From positions 1 to 44,028 of the forward strand of contig DLUF01000115.1 of the NCBI GenBank assembly GCA_002742765.1: a DNA stretch of 44,028 bases. The letters run 5' to 3'. The position numbers were made by a program, and so were the translations under genes. Positions 1 to 7,987 of the stretch are shown one piece after another. The notes below the pieces were generated by a model. That model was not told where the DNA came from. It saw only the letters and a list, made by a program, of their open reading frames with translations, and did not search any database. Every line of letters begins with the position of its first letter. Position 1 is the first letter of the stretch. This stretch comes from Sulfurospirillum sp. UBA12182 (GTDB lineage Bacteria > Campylobacterota > Campylobacteria > Campylobacterales > Sulfurospirillaceae).

Positions 1-208
1 CTCCTTAGAAAATTTTAATTACGACAAAAGTGTACCACAAACTTTTTTCAAATTCAAGAAAAAAATGTAAAAAACATGAAAAATAGGTTATTTTGTTACT
101 CTTTTGAGATAATTGAAGTTTTTTTATTTTTAAAAGTTAAATTTATTTTACGTATTTTGTAAATCGTGAGAGAATGAGATAGTTTTATTCTCATCTAAAG
201 CGATTAAA
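1..208. other. AT-rich non-coding stretch at window edge
   Basis: I see no gene here. At the extreme left, read leftwards, the sequence gives CTAAGGAG, a good ribosome-binding site for a leftward gene lying just outside the window; the AT-rich bases to its right would then be its promoter region. A weak inverted repeat (ATGAGA/TCTCAT, about 175-197) lies just past the stop of the HEPN gene. It has no clear U-tract, so a terminator is possible but not supported. Confidence 0.4.
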
Positions 209-589
209 TTATAGCTCGTCTATATCTACCTTTACACTCTTTGTGCTAAAGAGAGGTTGAATGATTTTTTTTAATGCTGGTAAATTAACACGAACAACAT
301 CTTCTATAATCTCATCATCGACACTATCGTAGTCATGGGCTATATAATTTCTTACAGCGCTTATACCTTTTAAATCTTCATTTGAAAAGTTTTCTAAGAT
401 TTTAAATTCATTTTCATCTTTAAGCTTTGAAAACTGTTCTGCTATTCTTATAAGGTTCATTCTTATAGCAGGTTTTACTATCTTATCCTCTAGTACTTGT
501 GTGATTTTCAAATCAGCACTGTTTAAAATAAACTCTATATCTTCTATACAATTATATATCTTTTCAAGTCGCCCAAGTGCTTTAGACAT
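209..589 (-). CDS. HEPN-domain (HepT-like, DUF86) ribonuclease toxin candidate
   Basis: A 126-residue all-helical protein of the HEPN/DUF86 family. The family's RNase signature RX4HXY is present as RNYIAHDY near residue 80. In characterised HepT-MntA systems HepT is an RNA-cleaving toxin silenced by AMPylation of the tyrosine of this motif, and that tyrosine is present here. The gene overlaps the upstream nucleotidyltransferase by 8 nt: the toxin ATG lies inside the partner's last codons (TATGTCTAA), so translation is probably coupled. The paired layout is what identifies it as a toxin-antitoxin module; activity is inferred. A second, separate pair with the same layout sits at 26447-27068. 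Confidence 0.85.
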   Translation of the reverse strand: MSKALGRLEKIYNCIEDIEFILNSADLKITQVLEDKIVKPAIRMNLIRIAEQFSKLKDENEFKILENFSNEDLKGISAVRNYIAHDYDSVDDEIIEDVVRVNLPALKKIIQPLFSTKSVKVDIDEL

Positions 590-884
590 AAATGATATCC
601 TTTAAAACTTTTTTGTTATTATTTGGGATAAAATCAACATTTTTTTTAAAAATAGTTTCTAACTCTTTTTTTATACTATCAATTTTTAGGAGTTTTGCAA
701 ATCCTCCTTGATACCTTTTTGTAAAAGTTTCATAGTCTACTTCATAAGCAATATCTATGTCGCTGTATTTGTCTTGAGTTTCTTTTGCATAACTACCAAA
801 TAAGCCTATTATAGTAATGCCTTCTTGTGCATAAGCAAATTTCATTTTTTGTAAGATTTTTAAGATTTGTTCTTTATCTAACAT
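582..884 (-). CDS. Minimal nucleotidyltransferase (MntA-like antitoxin)
   Basis: A 100-residue minimal nucleotidyltransferase of the DNA polymerase beta superfamily. The catalytic GSX10DXD motif is complete (GSYAKETQ..., ending SDID near residues 30-44), with a further acidic residue in the FIPN region near the C terminus. In studied HepT-MntA pairs this enzyme transfers AMP to the HEPN toxin and neutralises it. The ATG at 884 is preceded by AAGG at a 6-nt spacing, so the start is well supported. It is the first gene of a two-gene leftward unit, and the upstream dctM unit is closed by a strong hairpin at 945-990, so it is probably transcribed on its own. Confidence 0.85.
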   Translation of the reverse strand: MLDKEQILKILQKMKFAYAQEGITIIGLFGSYAKETQDKYSDIDIAYEVDYETFTKRYQGGFAKLLKIDSIKKELETIFKKNVDFIPNNNKKVLKDIIYV

Positions 885-944
885 ATTAAGCCTTGGTTGT
901 TGTCTTTTAAATTAATTTTACAAAAAAACAAAAAACAAAGCAAG

Positions 945-990
945 AGAAAAAAGCTTTACATGTAAAGGTTGAAGCCTTTACATGTAAATG
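945..990 (-). terminator. Rho-independent terminator of dctPQM built from two TTTACATGTAAA palindromes
   Basis: Two copies of TTTACATGTAAA (955-966 and 977-988) lie 10 bp apart as an inverted pair including the flanking GG/CC. Read leftwards, the transcript past the dctM stop gives TTTACATGTAAAGG, the loop CTTCAA, then CCTTTACATGTAAA, followed by GC and TTTTTT (945-950). That is a 14-bp stem plus U-tract, a standard intrinsic terminator. Each arm is itself self-complementary, so alternative small hairpins can also form. Confidence 0.85.
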
Positions 991-995
991 AGTTG

Positions 996-2276
996 TTAGC
1001 CAAACATCAACGTTGGTAACCAAAGTGAGATAGCAGGTATATAGGTGACTAAAAGAAGTCCTACAAAGATAGTTAAACTCCAAGGTAATGAAGCCATGAT
1101 AACTTCTTTAAGATCAAGTCCAGTGATACCACTAGCCACAAAAAGGTTCAATCCAACTGGAGGAGTTATCATACCGATTTCCATGTTTACAACCATAATA
1201 ACACCAAAGTGTATAGGATCTATCCCTAAAGTTGTAGCGATAGGGAGTAAAAGTGGAACGGTAATCATAACTACTGAACTAGGTTCCATAAACTGTCCCA
1301 TCAAAAGAAGAAGGACGTTTACGATAACTAAGAACATGATAGGACCAACATTTGCATCCAAAATCATCTGTGTTATATGCTGAGGAATCATCTCATCTGT
1401 TAAGAAGTGAGAGAAAATCATAGCATTTGCAATGATAAAGAAAATCATCGCTGTTGTCATCGCTGAATCTAAAAGGATAGGATAGACATCTTTGAGTTTT
1501 AAATCTTTATAGATAAAAAATGCTACAAAAAAAGCATAGACAGCACTTGCCGCACCAGCTTCAGTCGGGGTAAAGATACCACCATAGATACCACCTATAA
1601 CGATAAAGATAAGCATCAATGCCCAAAAAGCATCTTTAAACTTTATCCATCTCTCTTTAAAAGATGCTGGTTTTGTTGCTTCAAATCCTAGTTTTTTAGC
1701 TCCTAGATAAGTTACAAGCATGAGCATAGCACCTATCATAAGACCTGGTACAACACCAGCCATAAATAACTTACCGATAGACTCATCTGCGGTAACGCCA
1801 TAAACGATAAAAACGATAGAAGGAGGGATAAGGATACCTAAACTTCCTGCCGTAGCGATAGTACCGATAGCGTATTTTGAAGGATAACCTGCTTCTTTGA
1901 TAGCACCATACATAACTGAACCAATCGCAACAACCGTAGCAGGTGAACTTCCTGAAACAGCAGCAAAGATGATACTAGCAAAAATCGCGGCAATAGGAAG
2001 ACCTCCAGGAAGATGTCCAACAACCGCTTTAGCAAAATCTATAATTCTACCAGCAGCACTTCCACGAGCAAGAAAAGCTCCTGCAAGTACGAACATCGGA
2101 ATCGCCATCAAAGAGTACTTGTTCAAACCATCAAAAACATGCGAAGTAATCCCTAAAACATCAAAATCCGTAAACATCATCGCTGTAAGCATCGTTGAGA
2201 TACCAAGCGATACAGCCACAGGAACACCGATAAGCATCAATGTAAACAAAAGACCAAATAGACTAAGCATTATCAT
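996..2276 (-). CDS. dctM: TRAP transporter large permease DctM
   Basis: The large membrane subunit of a tripartite ATP-independent periplasmic transporter, which couples sodium or proton flow to uptake of C4-dicarboxylates or similar organic acids. The protein is almost entirely hydrophobic, with about 12 membrane segments. It has conserved DctM stretches: GSSPATVVAIGSVMYGA in the first half, and MEPSSVVMITVPLLLP and IGMITPPVGLNLFV in the second. The start at 2276 (426 residues) is chosen because GGAG sits 6 nt upstream and the overlap with dctQ is then only 14 nt. A start at 2306 is possible in frame but lacks such a site. Last gene of dctPQM. Confidence 0.93.
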   Translation of the reverse strand: MIMLSLFGLLFTLMLIGVPVAVSLGISTMLTAMMFTDFDVLGITSHVFDGLNKYSLMAIPMFVLAGAFLARGSAAGRIIDFAKAVVGHLPGGLPIAAIFASIIFAAVSGSSPATVVAIGSVMYGAIKEAGYPSKYAIGTIATAGSLGILIPPSIVFIVYGVTADESIGKLFMAGVVPGLMIGAMLMLVTYLGAKKLGFEATKPASFKERWIKFKDAFWALMLIFIVIGGIYGGIFTPTEAGAASAVYAFFVAFFIYKDLKLKDVYPILLDSAMTTAMIFFIIANAMIFSHFLTDEMIPQHITQMILDANVGPIMFLVIVNVLLLLMGQFMEPSSVVMITVPLLLPIATTLGIDPIHFGVIMVVNMEIGMITPPVGLNLFVASGITGLDLKEVIMASLPWSLTIFVGLLLVTYIPAISLWLPTLMFG

Positions 2277-2826
2277 GATGAACTCCTGAACGCTCTGTTG
2301 TATCATGAATCACTTCATGTTCATTAGCCTTAAGTACTTTATCTGCATCCATGATCGAAATCTCATAAATCTTTTCACCCGCTCTATAAGCAGCCCCCGC
2401 AAAAGCAATAGGAAGTACTAACTGTGGTATCCACATTGGAATTTCCAAGTCTATACTCATCTCCCCAAAATCTGCAATCAAAAGACAAAGTTCATACCCA
2501 AAATAAGACATCAATGCTAGATAGATGAATGAAACCATATTTGAAAATATAACAAAAGCTTTTGCTACTGCTGAAGGAAAAAGAGAGAGTATAACTGTTA
2601 CAGAGATGTGTATTCCCTTTTTAAAACCATATGCTGCACCAAACAATGCCGACCACATGAACAAGTAGTTTGTCAACTCCCCTGCCCATGTGAGACTGGT
2701 GCCAAAAGCGTATCTTAGCACAACATTAACGAAGGCTAAGATAACACCCAAGGCTATACCGATAACGGCTATGTTTTTATTGATTGCAGCAACCCCTAGA
2801 TCTAAGATCGTAAAGAATTTGCCCAT
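2263..2826 (-). CDS. dctQ: TRAP transporter small permease DctQ
   Basis: The small membrane subunit of the TRAP transporter, 187 residues with four predicted membrane helices. It carries the family stretch WAGELTNYLFMWSALFGAAYGFKKG, in which the conserved Trp-Ala-Gly-Glu and the His-containing KKGIHI segment are recognisable. The C-terminal 35 residues are hydrophilic and histidine-rich. It lies between dctP (16 bp upstream) and dctM (14-nt overlap), the standard P-Q-M order, so all three subunits are probably translated from one mRNA. The ribosome-binding site is weak (AAAGAA). Confidence 0.92.
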   Translation of the reverse strand: MGKFFTILDLGVAAINKNIAVIGIALGVILAFVNVVLRYAFGTSLTWAGELTNYLFMWSALFGAAYGFKKGIHISVTVILSLFPSAVAKAFVIFSNMVSFIYLALMSYFGYELCLLIADFGEMSIDLEIPMWIPQLVLPIAFAGAAYRAGEKIYEISIMDADKVLKANEHEVIHDTTERSGVHHDNA

Positions 2827-2842
2827 TATAGATTCTTTTTTA

Positions 2843-3832
2843 TTATTTTACAGCTTGCGCTTTTTTGATTAAATCTTCTCCAATAGTTTCATAGAACTGT
2901 GGATAAACACCTTCCATAGCTTTTGCCCAAGCAGCTTTTTGCTCTGGAGTTAATTTATAGATAGTAAGCTTACCTGTTGATTTTGCATACTCTTCCATTT
3001 GCGCTAAAAGTTTTGCATCATCCTCAGCAGCTAACTTTCTCTCAAACTCAGTCGCTTCTTTCATAGCTTGAAGAACTTTACCTTTATATTCATCTGGAAA
3101 TTTTTTCCAAAATCTCTCACTCATGATAACTAAATATCCAAGATATCCATGCTCACTGATAGTTAAGCTTGTTTGTACTTCATTGAATTTTTTAGTTACG
3201 AAATTTGAAAGTGGATTTTCAGCAGCATCAACAACACCTTGTTGTAATGCAGAGTAAACTTCTGAGAAAGGAAGAACTTGAACACTACCACCAACTGCTT
3301 TCATTTGTGCTTCTAAAACTTTTGAAGACATGATTCTGAACTTTTGTCCAGCTGCATCTTCTGGGTTTATGATAGGTTTTTTGTTTGAAGAAAAGTGTTT
3401 GAAACCAGCATCCCAATAATCAAGAGCAACGAAACCTTTTGCTGTTACTTTGTCTTTAAGAATTTGTCCAACTTCGCTATCAAGTACTGCGTGAAGGTGT
3501 TTTGTATCTCTAAACAAGAAAGGAAGATCAAAAAGTTGTATCTCTGGAACTAAGCTTGTAAATTTTGAAAAACTAGGAATTGCGATATGAGCATTTCCTA
3601 TCTTCAAGGCTTTCATAACAGCATCATCATTGTAAAGTTGCGCATTTGGAAATACTGCTACTTCAACTTTTCCACCTGTAAGCTCATTAACTCTTTTTGC
3701 AAAAAAGTCAGCAGCCTGTCCTTTTGGTGTTGAAGCACTCACAACGTGACTAAGCTTAATCGTATAATCAGCAGCAAAAGCTACTGAAGCCAAAACTGCC
3801 GATGCAGTAAGTAGTTTGATAAATTTTTTCAT
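2843..3832 (-). CDS. dctP: TRAP transporter solute-binding protein DctP
   Basis: Periplasmic substrate-binding protein of the TRAP transporter, 329 residues. It has a clear signal peptide (MKKFIKLLTASAVLASVAFA, cleavage before ADY). The ligand-binding arginine region (GQKFRIMSS) and the family signature SEVYSALQQGVVDAAENP are present. The substrate is probably a C4-dicarboxylate or related acid, but sequence alone does not settle this. The ATG at 3832 is chosen over an adjacent upstream TTG because GGAG lies 6 nt before it. It is first in dctPQM and is preceded by a 150-bp leader carrying candidate regulator sites; the adjacent two-component genes probably control it. Confidence 0.93.
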   Translation of the reverse strand: MKKFIKLLTASAVLASVAFAADYTIKLSHVVSASTPKGQAADFFAKRVNELTGGKVEVAVFPNAQLYNDDAVMKALKIGNAHIAIPSFSKFTSLVPEIQLFDLPFLFRDTKHLHAVLDSEVGQILKDKVTAKGFVALDYWDAGFKHFSSNKKPIINPEDAAGQKFRIMSSKVLEAQMKAVGGSVQVLPFSEVYSALQQGVVDAAENPLSNFVTKKFNEVQTSLTISEHGYLGYLVIMSERFWKKFPDEYKGKVLQAMKEATEFERKLAAEDDAKLLAQMEEYAKSTGKLTIYKLTPEQKAAWAKAMEGVYPQFYETIGEDLIKKAQAVK

Positions 3833-3982
3833 CAAATTCTCCTTTTGGAATTTTATTTAAACTGAGTATAATCAAAAGATATGTATAAATTATGTAGGTT
3901 TTAATTTTATTCTAAAAAAAGAGTTACAAAAAATTCCTTAGTTACATATAGTAGCATTTGGATTTCACAAAAGAAAAAGATG
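3833..3982 (-). promoter_or_regulatory. dctP upstream region with AGTTACA direct repeats
   Basis: A 150-bp gap between the response-regulator gene and dctP, both leftward. Two exact copies of AGTTACA (3922-3928 and 3940-3946, 18 bp start to start) lie upstream of a possible leftward -10 (TATACT, about 3866-3871). OmpR-class regulators bind direct repeats, so these are candidate sites for the neighbouring regulator. The spacing is longer than the 10-11 bp typical of that class, so this is tentative. No terminator with a U-tract is evident after the regulator gene. Confidence 0.35.
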
Positions 3983-4657
3983 TTACAACTTGTAGCCATA
4001 TCCTTGTATATTTTTGAGTGTATTTGGTGGGAGTTTTTTCCTAAAGTTTTTTATCATGAGTCTCAGAGCATTTAAACTCATGTACTCATCTCCCCACAAT
4101 GTCGCTTCTATCTCTTCATAGCTAAGAACATTTTTCTTCTTTAGAAGCATATCTAAGAGTTTAGACTCTTTTTTTGTTAAATCATAAACTTTAAATCCAT
4201 GTGTAATGGTTTTTTCCAAACTATCATATACCCAACCCTCTTCAAGTTCTACTTTTGTCTCATCCTCACAAGTTGACAAAAACTTTTTTAAAGCTTCCAT
4301 TAGTTTGGTTTCTGTGATAGGTTTTACGATATATCTCACTAAAGACAATTCAACAGCTTCAAGCATAAAATCAACTTCAGTATGCGCTGATAAAATTATA
4401 ATCTCAACTTCTTTATTTTCATCTCTAATCCGCTTCACAAGTTCTATACCATTTAACCTTGGCATTTTGATATCTGTGATAATCAAATCTATCTCTTTTT
4501 CTAAAAAAAGCTCATATGCTTCTTCTCCATCTTTTGCCAAATAAACCTCATCAAAGATTAAAGAGAGCATCTCATGTACATTTTTTCTAACACCTTCTTC
4601 ATCTTCTGCATAAAGGACTTTATATTTGGAGAGTTTTTTTAGCATATTTTCATTCAT
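3983..4657 (-). CDS. OmpR-family response regulator, probably controlling dctPQM
   Basis: A 224-residue two-component response regulator. The receiver domain (about 10-125) has the acidic pair E18/D19, phospho-acceptor D62 in TDIKMP, S90 and K112 (VKP), so it should be phosphorylatable. The C terminus (about 140-224) is a winged-helix OmpR/PhoB-type DNA-binding domain (YDLTKKESKLLDMLL to the GYGYKL ending). GAGG lies about 8 nt before the ATG. It is divergent from the histidine kinase at 4736 and immediately upstream of dctP, so control of organic-acid uptake is likely. The family assignment is firm; the target is inferred from position. Confidence 0.9.
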   Translation of the reverse strand: MNENMLKKLSKYKVLYAEDEEGVRKNVHEMLSLIFDEVYLAKDGEEAYELFLEKEIDLIITDIKMPRLNGIELVKRIRDENKEVEIIILSAHTEVDFMLEAVELSLVRYIVKPITETKLMEALKKFLSTCEDETKVELEEGWVYDSLEKTITHGFKVYDLTKKESKLLDMLLKKKNVLSYEEIEATLWGDEYMSLNALRLMIKNFRKKLPPNTLKNIQGYGYKL

Positions 4658-4735
4658 AGATATTACCTCAACTTTTTGTTGAAGTTATGTTAATATATTA
4701 TCTTTTTTATTTATATTAAAAAAAGGTTTTACATT
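4658..4735. promoter_or_regulatory. Divergent promoter region between response regulator and kinase
   Basis: A 78-bp AT-rich gap between two divergent genes. It holds the inverted repeat TCAAC/GTTGA around 4670-4685 and a TTAATATATTAT stretch that could serve as a -10 in either direction. Both genes must be transcribed from here. No individual promoter can be assigned with certainty. Confidence 0.4.
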
Positions 4736-6304
4736 TTGAAAATCATAAAAGAAACCAACATCTCCAATGTCATAATCTTTAGCTCAATGCTTATAATCAT
4801 GTCTTTAATGCTTTTTAATGGCTATTACTTTATAAAAAAACAATACGATATTTTAGATAGAGGTATAAAAGAGAGTAGAGAAAATTTTGTAGCTTCACAA
4901 AAGCAACTTGTAAAAAGAGAGGTTGATTCTATCATCAATTTGATAGATTTTAAGATAAATGCAACACCAAAAATCTCAAAAGAGGCTTTACAACTAGAGC
5001 TAACAAAATGGATAAGAAGCATACGCTTTGGAAAAGATAATGAAAATTATATCTTCGTATACAAACTAGAAAAACCTGAAGGCGGAGATGATTTTGCAAA
5101 AATGCTTATAAATCCAAATAGACCTGATTTGGAAGGTCGCTATATCTCAGATTCTTACAAAGATAGTGAAGGCAAACAATTTAGAAAGATATTTATCAAA
5201 GAGATAAAATTAAAAGGATCTTCTTTTGTTACCTATACTTATAAAAAACCTGGAGAAAATGAGTTTCGACCTAAGATATCTTACTTTAGACTCTACCCAA
5301 AATGGAACTGGGTTATAGCAGCTGGAGCTTACTTAGATGATATAGATGTAGAGATAAATCAAAAAAAAGAGTCCCTTAAAAGAACAGTGCAACTTGAAAT
5401 CACCTCTGCGATTATCATCTTCCTTTTTTTCTCCTTAGTTGCTAATGCTTTTGCCATATTTTTAGGAAAAGGAATAGAGCTATTTTTAAATGACTACCAC
5501 AAAAAAATAAAACAAAAGACCGATGAGTTGGAGGATTTTAACAAAACACTTGAAAAAAGAGTTGAAGAACAAGTCGTCAAAGCTAGAGAACAAGAACAAA
5601 TGCTTATCCAAAAATCAAAATTTATAGCACTAGGTGAGATGATAAGCAATATCGCTCATCAATGGAGACAACCTCTTTCTGAGCTTTCTGCCCTCATCAT
5701 GACTATTAAAATCAAACATACTTTAAAAAAACTTGATGATGAAACCATGCAAGAAAAAGCACTTCAAGTCGAGAAAATCCTAGAGTATATGTCAAAAACC
5801 ATTGATGATTTTAGAGACTTTTTTATGCCAAAAAAAGATAAAAAAGAGTTTTGTATAAAAGATGCTGTTGAAGCTGTGATGAATATAATCGGTTCAAGTG
5901 CAAAAAGTAGAGATATCGAGATTTTTATAAATATAAAAGATACCGAAAAAATCTATGGTTATAAAAATGAATTTGAACAAGCTATTTTAAATATCATCAC
6001 AAATGCGAAACAAATTCTCAAACAAAGTACCATCACAAATCCATTTATAAAAATTGACCTATCTGTTGAAGGAGAATTTCTTTGCCTTAGTATACAAGAT
6101 AATGGTGGAGGGATTAAAATCGAACCGTTAGAAAAGATATTTGAGCCTTATGTCACGACAAAAGAAGACAGTGGAGGAACAGGAATAGGACTTTACATGT
6201 CAAAACTCATTATTGAAAAAAGCATGGGTGGAATTTTAAGCGTTTCTAACACTAAAGTCGGAGCAAAGTTTGAGATAAGATTAAAAAGGATAAAAACTAT
6301 TTAG
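4736..6304 (+). CDS. Cache-domain sensor histidine kinase, partner of the adjacent regulator
   Basis: A membrane histidine kinase of 522 residues. Order: membrane helix about 12-32; periplasmic cache sensor domain about 35-215 (NENYIFVY, YPKWNWVIAAGAYLDD, typical of single-cache sensors of small organic acids); second membrane helix about 220-245; coiled coil 250-295; dimerisation domain with H308 in SNIAHQWRQPL; ATP-binding domain with N box (ILNIITNAKQ), DNGGG and GGTGIGLY. All catalytic boxes look intact. The start is a TTG at 4736 with AAGG about 10 nt upstream; the next in-frame ATG would cut into the first membrane helix. It probably senses the substrate of the DctPQM transporter. Confidence 0.9.
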   Translation: MKIIKETNISNVIIFSSMLIIMSLMLFNGYYFIKKQYDILDRGIKESRENFVASQKQLVKREVDSIINLIDFKINATPKISKEALQLELTKWIRSIRFGKDNENYIFVYKLEKPEGGDDFAKMLINPNRPDLEGRYISDSYKDSEGKQFRKIFIKEIKLKGSSFVTYTYKKPGENEFRPKISYFRLYPKWNWVIAAGAYLDDIDVEINQKKESLKRTVQLEITSAIIIFLFFSLVANAFAIFLGKGIELFLNDYHKKIKQKTDELEDFNKTLEKRVEEQVVKAREQEQMLIQKSKFIALGEMISNIAHQWRQPLSELSALIMTIKIKHTLKKLDDETMQEKALQVEKILEYMSKTIDDFRDFFMPKKDKKEFCIKDAVEAVMNIIGSSAKSRDIEIFINIKDTEKIYGYKNEFEQAILNIITNAKQILKQSTITNPFIKIDLSVEGEFLCLSIQDNGGGIKIEPLEKIFEPYVTTKEDSGGTGIGLYMSKLIIEKSMGGILSVSNTKVGAKFEIRLKRIKTI

Positions 6305-6332
6305 AAGAGGTGCTTGGCCTTACCTCTTCTAA
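6301..6332. terminator. Hairpin at the end of the histidine kinase gene
   Basis: A perfect 11-bp inverted repeat, TTAGAAGAGGT (6301-6311) and ACCTCTTCTAA (6322-6332), with a 10-nt loop. It starts on the kinase stop codon. The kinase gene and the following lipoprotein gene converge, so this probably ends the kinase transcript. The U-tract is imperfect. Confidence 0.65.
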
Positions 6333-6411
6333 ACTCTTATCTATTATTTTTATCATCTATGAAATTAACTAATGAAATTATAAAAATTCAAGGTAAACCA
6401 TCAGTTAACAA

Positions 6412-6873
6412 TCAATCTAAAATCACCATTTCTTCTTTTGGAACTTCTTTTAAAACTTGTCTACTTTTGGTTCTTTTGTGTTCTTTAAAAACTTCAGTTT
6501 TAGCTTTTTTCATCTCTTTAGTACTAGAGAGCAAAAAATACTCTTTTAACTTTCCATCATCAAAAATCGCATAGATACTCTCCCCTACATTTGCAACTTT
6601 GCGAAAATAGGAGAATCTAGCAAATGGCAATTTTGCATTTGACATATCCTCCCCTTTAATCTCATAAAACCATTCATTTGTCTCTTGTTTATAGTATAAC
6701 TTTTCAATAAACCCTTTTATAACACCACTTTTTTCTGCCTCTTGATTAACACTTTGATTTACATTTTTAGGAGATTCTTGTACATGTACTTTCTCATATG
6801 CTATATACTTTGTCTGAGCTTGACAGCCTAGAAAAAATATAGACACTACTATATATAATATGGTTTTTTTCAT
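6412..6873 (-). CDS. Putative lipoprotein of unknown function
   Basis: A protein of about 153 residues with an N-terminal signal ending in the lipobox FFLGC, so it is probably lipid-anchored in the envelope. The rest is charged and lysine-rich with no domain I recognise. The segment EIKGEDMSNAKLPFARFSYFRKVANVGESIYAIFDDGKLKEYF looks like a small beta-rich fold. The ATG at 6873 is preferred over the adjacent ATG at 6876 because AAGG is then 5 nt upstream. It is 42 bp upstream of the next leftward gene's end region with no clear operon link. Function unknown. Confidence 0.6.
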   Translation of the reverse strand: MKKTILYIVVSIFFLGCQAQTKYIAYEKVHVQESPKNVNQSVNQEAEKSGVIKGFIEKLYYKQETNEWFYEIKGEDMSNAKLPFARFSYFRKVANVGESIYAIFDDGKLKEYFLLSSTKEMKKAKTEVFKEHKRTKSRQVLKEVPKEEMVILD

Positions 6874-6918
6874 CATTACCTTTCTATAATTTTTATAGAT
6901 ATTTTTGCTTAGATTATA

Positions 6919-7233
6919 TTAGTTACCACAAGCTGCTTTATTTCCTGTTCCTTTTGCGAACATTACAAAAAAAGAGACCAAAGAGCGTAAATCTTGTTGA
7001 TTTGTGAGTATTTTTGATTTTGGACACTCTTTTTTAAGCACTTTTGCCAAAGTTTTATTCGAATAAAAATCTTTCCACTCTTGTGCACTATATTTTTGAC
7101 CCATCACATCACCTGTGAAACCACAGCTCTCTTTTAAATTTGTTTCATAAACCTTTCTTCCCTTTAACACACCTGCTTCAAGATGTCCTACAAAAAGAAA
7201 AGAGAGCAAAACAAATGTAACCAACTTTTGCAT
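6919..7233 (-). CDS. Small periplasmic cytochrome-c-like protein without haem motif
   Basis: A 104-residue protein with a signal peptide (MQKLVTFVLLSFLFVGHLEA). The mature part resembles small cytochrome-c-like proteins common in Campylobacterota: a KGRKVYETNLKESCGF opening, an EWKDFYSNKTL centre and a LVSFFVMFAKGTGN end. It has no CXXCH haem-binding motif. The three cysteines (CGF, KECPKS, AACGN) are spread out and may form a disulfide. The ATG at 7233 is chosen because AAGGAG lies 4-5 nt before it; the upstream in-frame GTG would overlap that site. Function unknown; the resemblance is from memory of the family pattern. Confidence 0.6.
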   Translation of the reverse strand: MQKLVTFVLLSFLFVGHLEAGVLKGRKVYETNLKESCGFTGDVMGQKYSAQEWKDFYSNKTLAKVLKKECPKSKILTNQQDLRSLVSFFVMFAKGTGNKAACGN

Positions 7234-7374
7234 TTTCACTCCTTATTTTAAAACTGACTTTTACTATAAAAAATCAAATCTGTGAAACTCTATACTGTTA
7301 GTTTAGCATACGAACTTAAAATTGACGAACAAAATGTCAAAAAATCCTCTTTTTATTAGATATTTTTACTGCTA

Positions 7375-7403
7375 TTGCACATTTTTCTATTTTTAGATAC
7401 AAT
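7375..7403 (+). promoter_or_regulatory. Putative ssrA promoter
   Basis: TTGCAC (7375-7380) and TACAAT (7398-7403) are separated by exactly 17 bp and end 18 bp before the mature tmRNA 5' end, close to the sigma-70 consensus. The rest of the 180-bp gap upstream (7234-7374) is AT-rich with an incidental TTGAC/GTCAA inverted repeat and no gene. Confidence 0.65.
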
Positions 7404-7421
7404 CATTTTCCACTTTTTGCT

Positions 7422-7796
7422 GGGGCTGACTTGGCTTCGACAGGAGTAGTTTTAGCTTATGGCTGCATGTCGCGAGTGAGGGTCTTGCGTTAGACAACCT
7501 TCAAACAATAACTGCTAACAACAGTAACTATCGTCCTGCTTACGCTGCTGCGTAAGTTTTAAAAAACTGAGGACTGCTTCCACTTCTGATTCTATCCAAG
7601 GAAGACTTTGGAAGTATAATAGCTATGATAGATATATCTAAAGAGTGTCTTGGCTTTAGATGAAAGTTAAAGACTCGTTTTGCGTAGTTTTGTAAGTTGT
7701 ATGAAGCAAAATTAAATCCAAACAACTTTTTCTAAGCATGTAGACGTCATAGGTGGCTATTTTTGGACTGGGGTTCGATCCCCCACAGCTCCACCA
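7422..7796 (+). ncRNA. ssrA: Transfer-messenger RNA (tmRNA)
   Basis: The 5' end GGGGCUGACUUGGCUUCGACAGG-type start and the 3' end (T-arm GGUUCGAUCC, then CAGCUCCACCA) are unmistakable. The first and last seven bases pair to form the alanine-type acceptor stem, and CCA is encoded. The tag reading frame runs from a GCT resume codon at 7514 to TAA at 7553-7555 and encodes ANNSNYRPAYAAA. The alanine-rich end fits a protease degron and the ANN start matches other Campylobacterota tags. tmRNA rescues stalled ribosomes with SmpB. Its 3' end is the integration site of the island that follows. Confidence 0.97.
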
Positions 7797-7799
7797 ATT
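7783..7799 (+). repeat. attL: 17-bp direct repeat at the tmRNA 3' end
   Basis: CCACAGCTCCACCAATT here is exactly repeated at 9468-9484. The left copy includes the acceptor-stem strand and CCA of the tmRNA, so insertion leaves a functional tmRNA. The bases next to both copies differ, so the identity is exactly 17 bp. This is the standard signature of site-specific integration into ssrA. Confidence 0.88.
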
Positions 7800-7984
7800 A
7801 TCCATTTCAAACGCTTTCAGATACAGAAATCAAAAAAGCAAAGATAAAAGATAAGGATTATAAGTTAGCTGATGGACAAGGGCTTTATCTTGTCATTAAA
7901 GCAAACGGTACTAAATTTTTCAGATATGACTATTCTTTTTTAAATAAAAGAAAATCTATGTCTTTTTGGCTTTATCCTGATACT
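7793..7984 (+). pseudogene. Truncated tyrosine-type (P4-like) integrase, N-terminal arm domain only
   Basis: The frame beginning at the tmRNA 3' end encodes a segment typical of the N-terminal arm-binding domain (DUF4102) of P4-like integrases: TLSDTEIKKAK, DYKLADGQGLYLVI, GTKFFRYDYSF and LYPDT. About 64 residues survive of a family normally near 400. After LYPDT the homology stops and the frame runs on without recognisable content to 8089. The integrase core with its catalytic Arg, His and Tyr residues is absent. Position next to the att site fits an ssrA-targeting integrase that was deleted. Confidence 0.8.
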
Positions 7985-7987
7985 ATT

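Noticed and set aside
955-988. CRISPR array suggested by repeated TTTACATGTAAA
   Set aside because: The copies are inverted, irregularly spaced across the window, and have no spacers or cas genes.
7540-7725. Leftward open frame across the tmRNA
   Set aside because: It is antisense to a structured RNA with unmistakable ends and tag frame.
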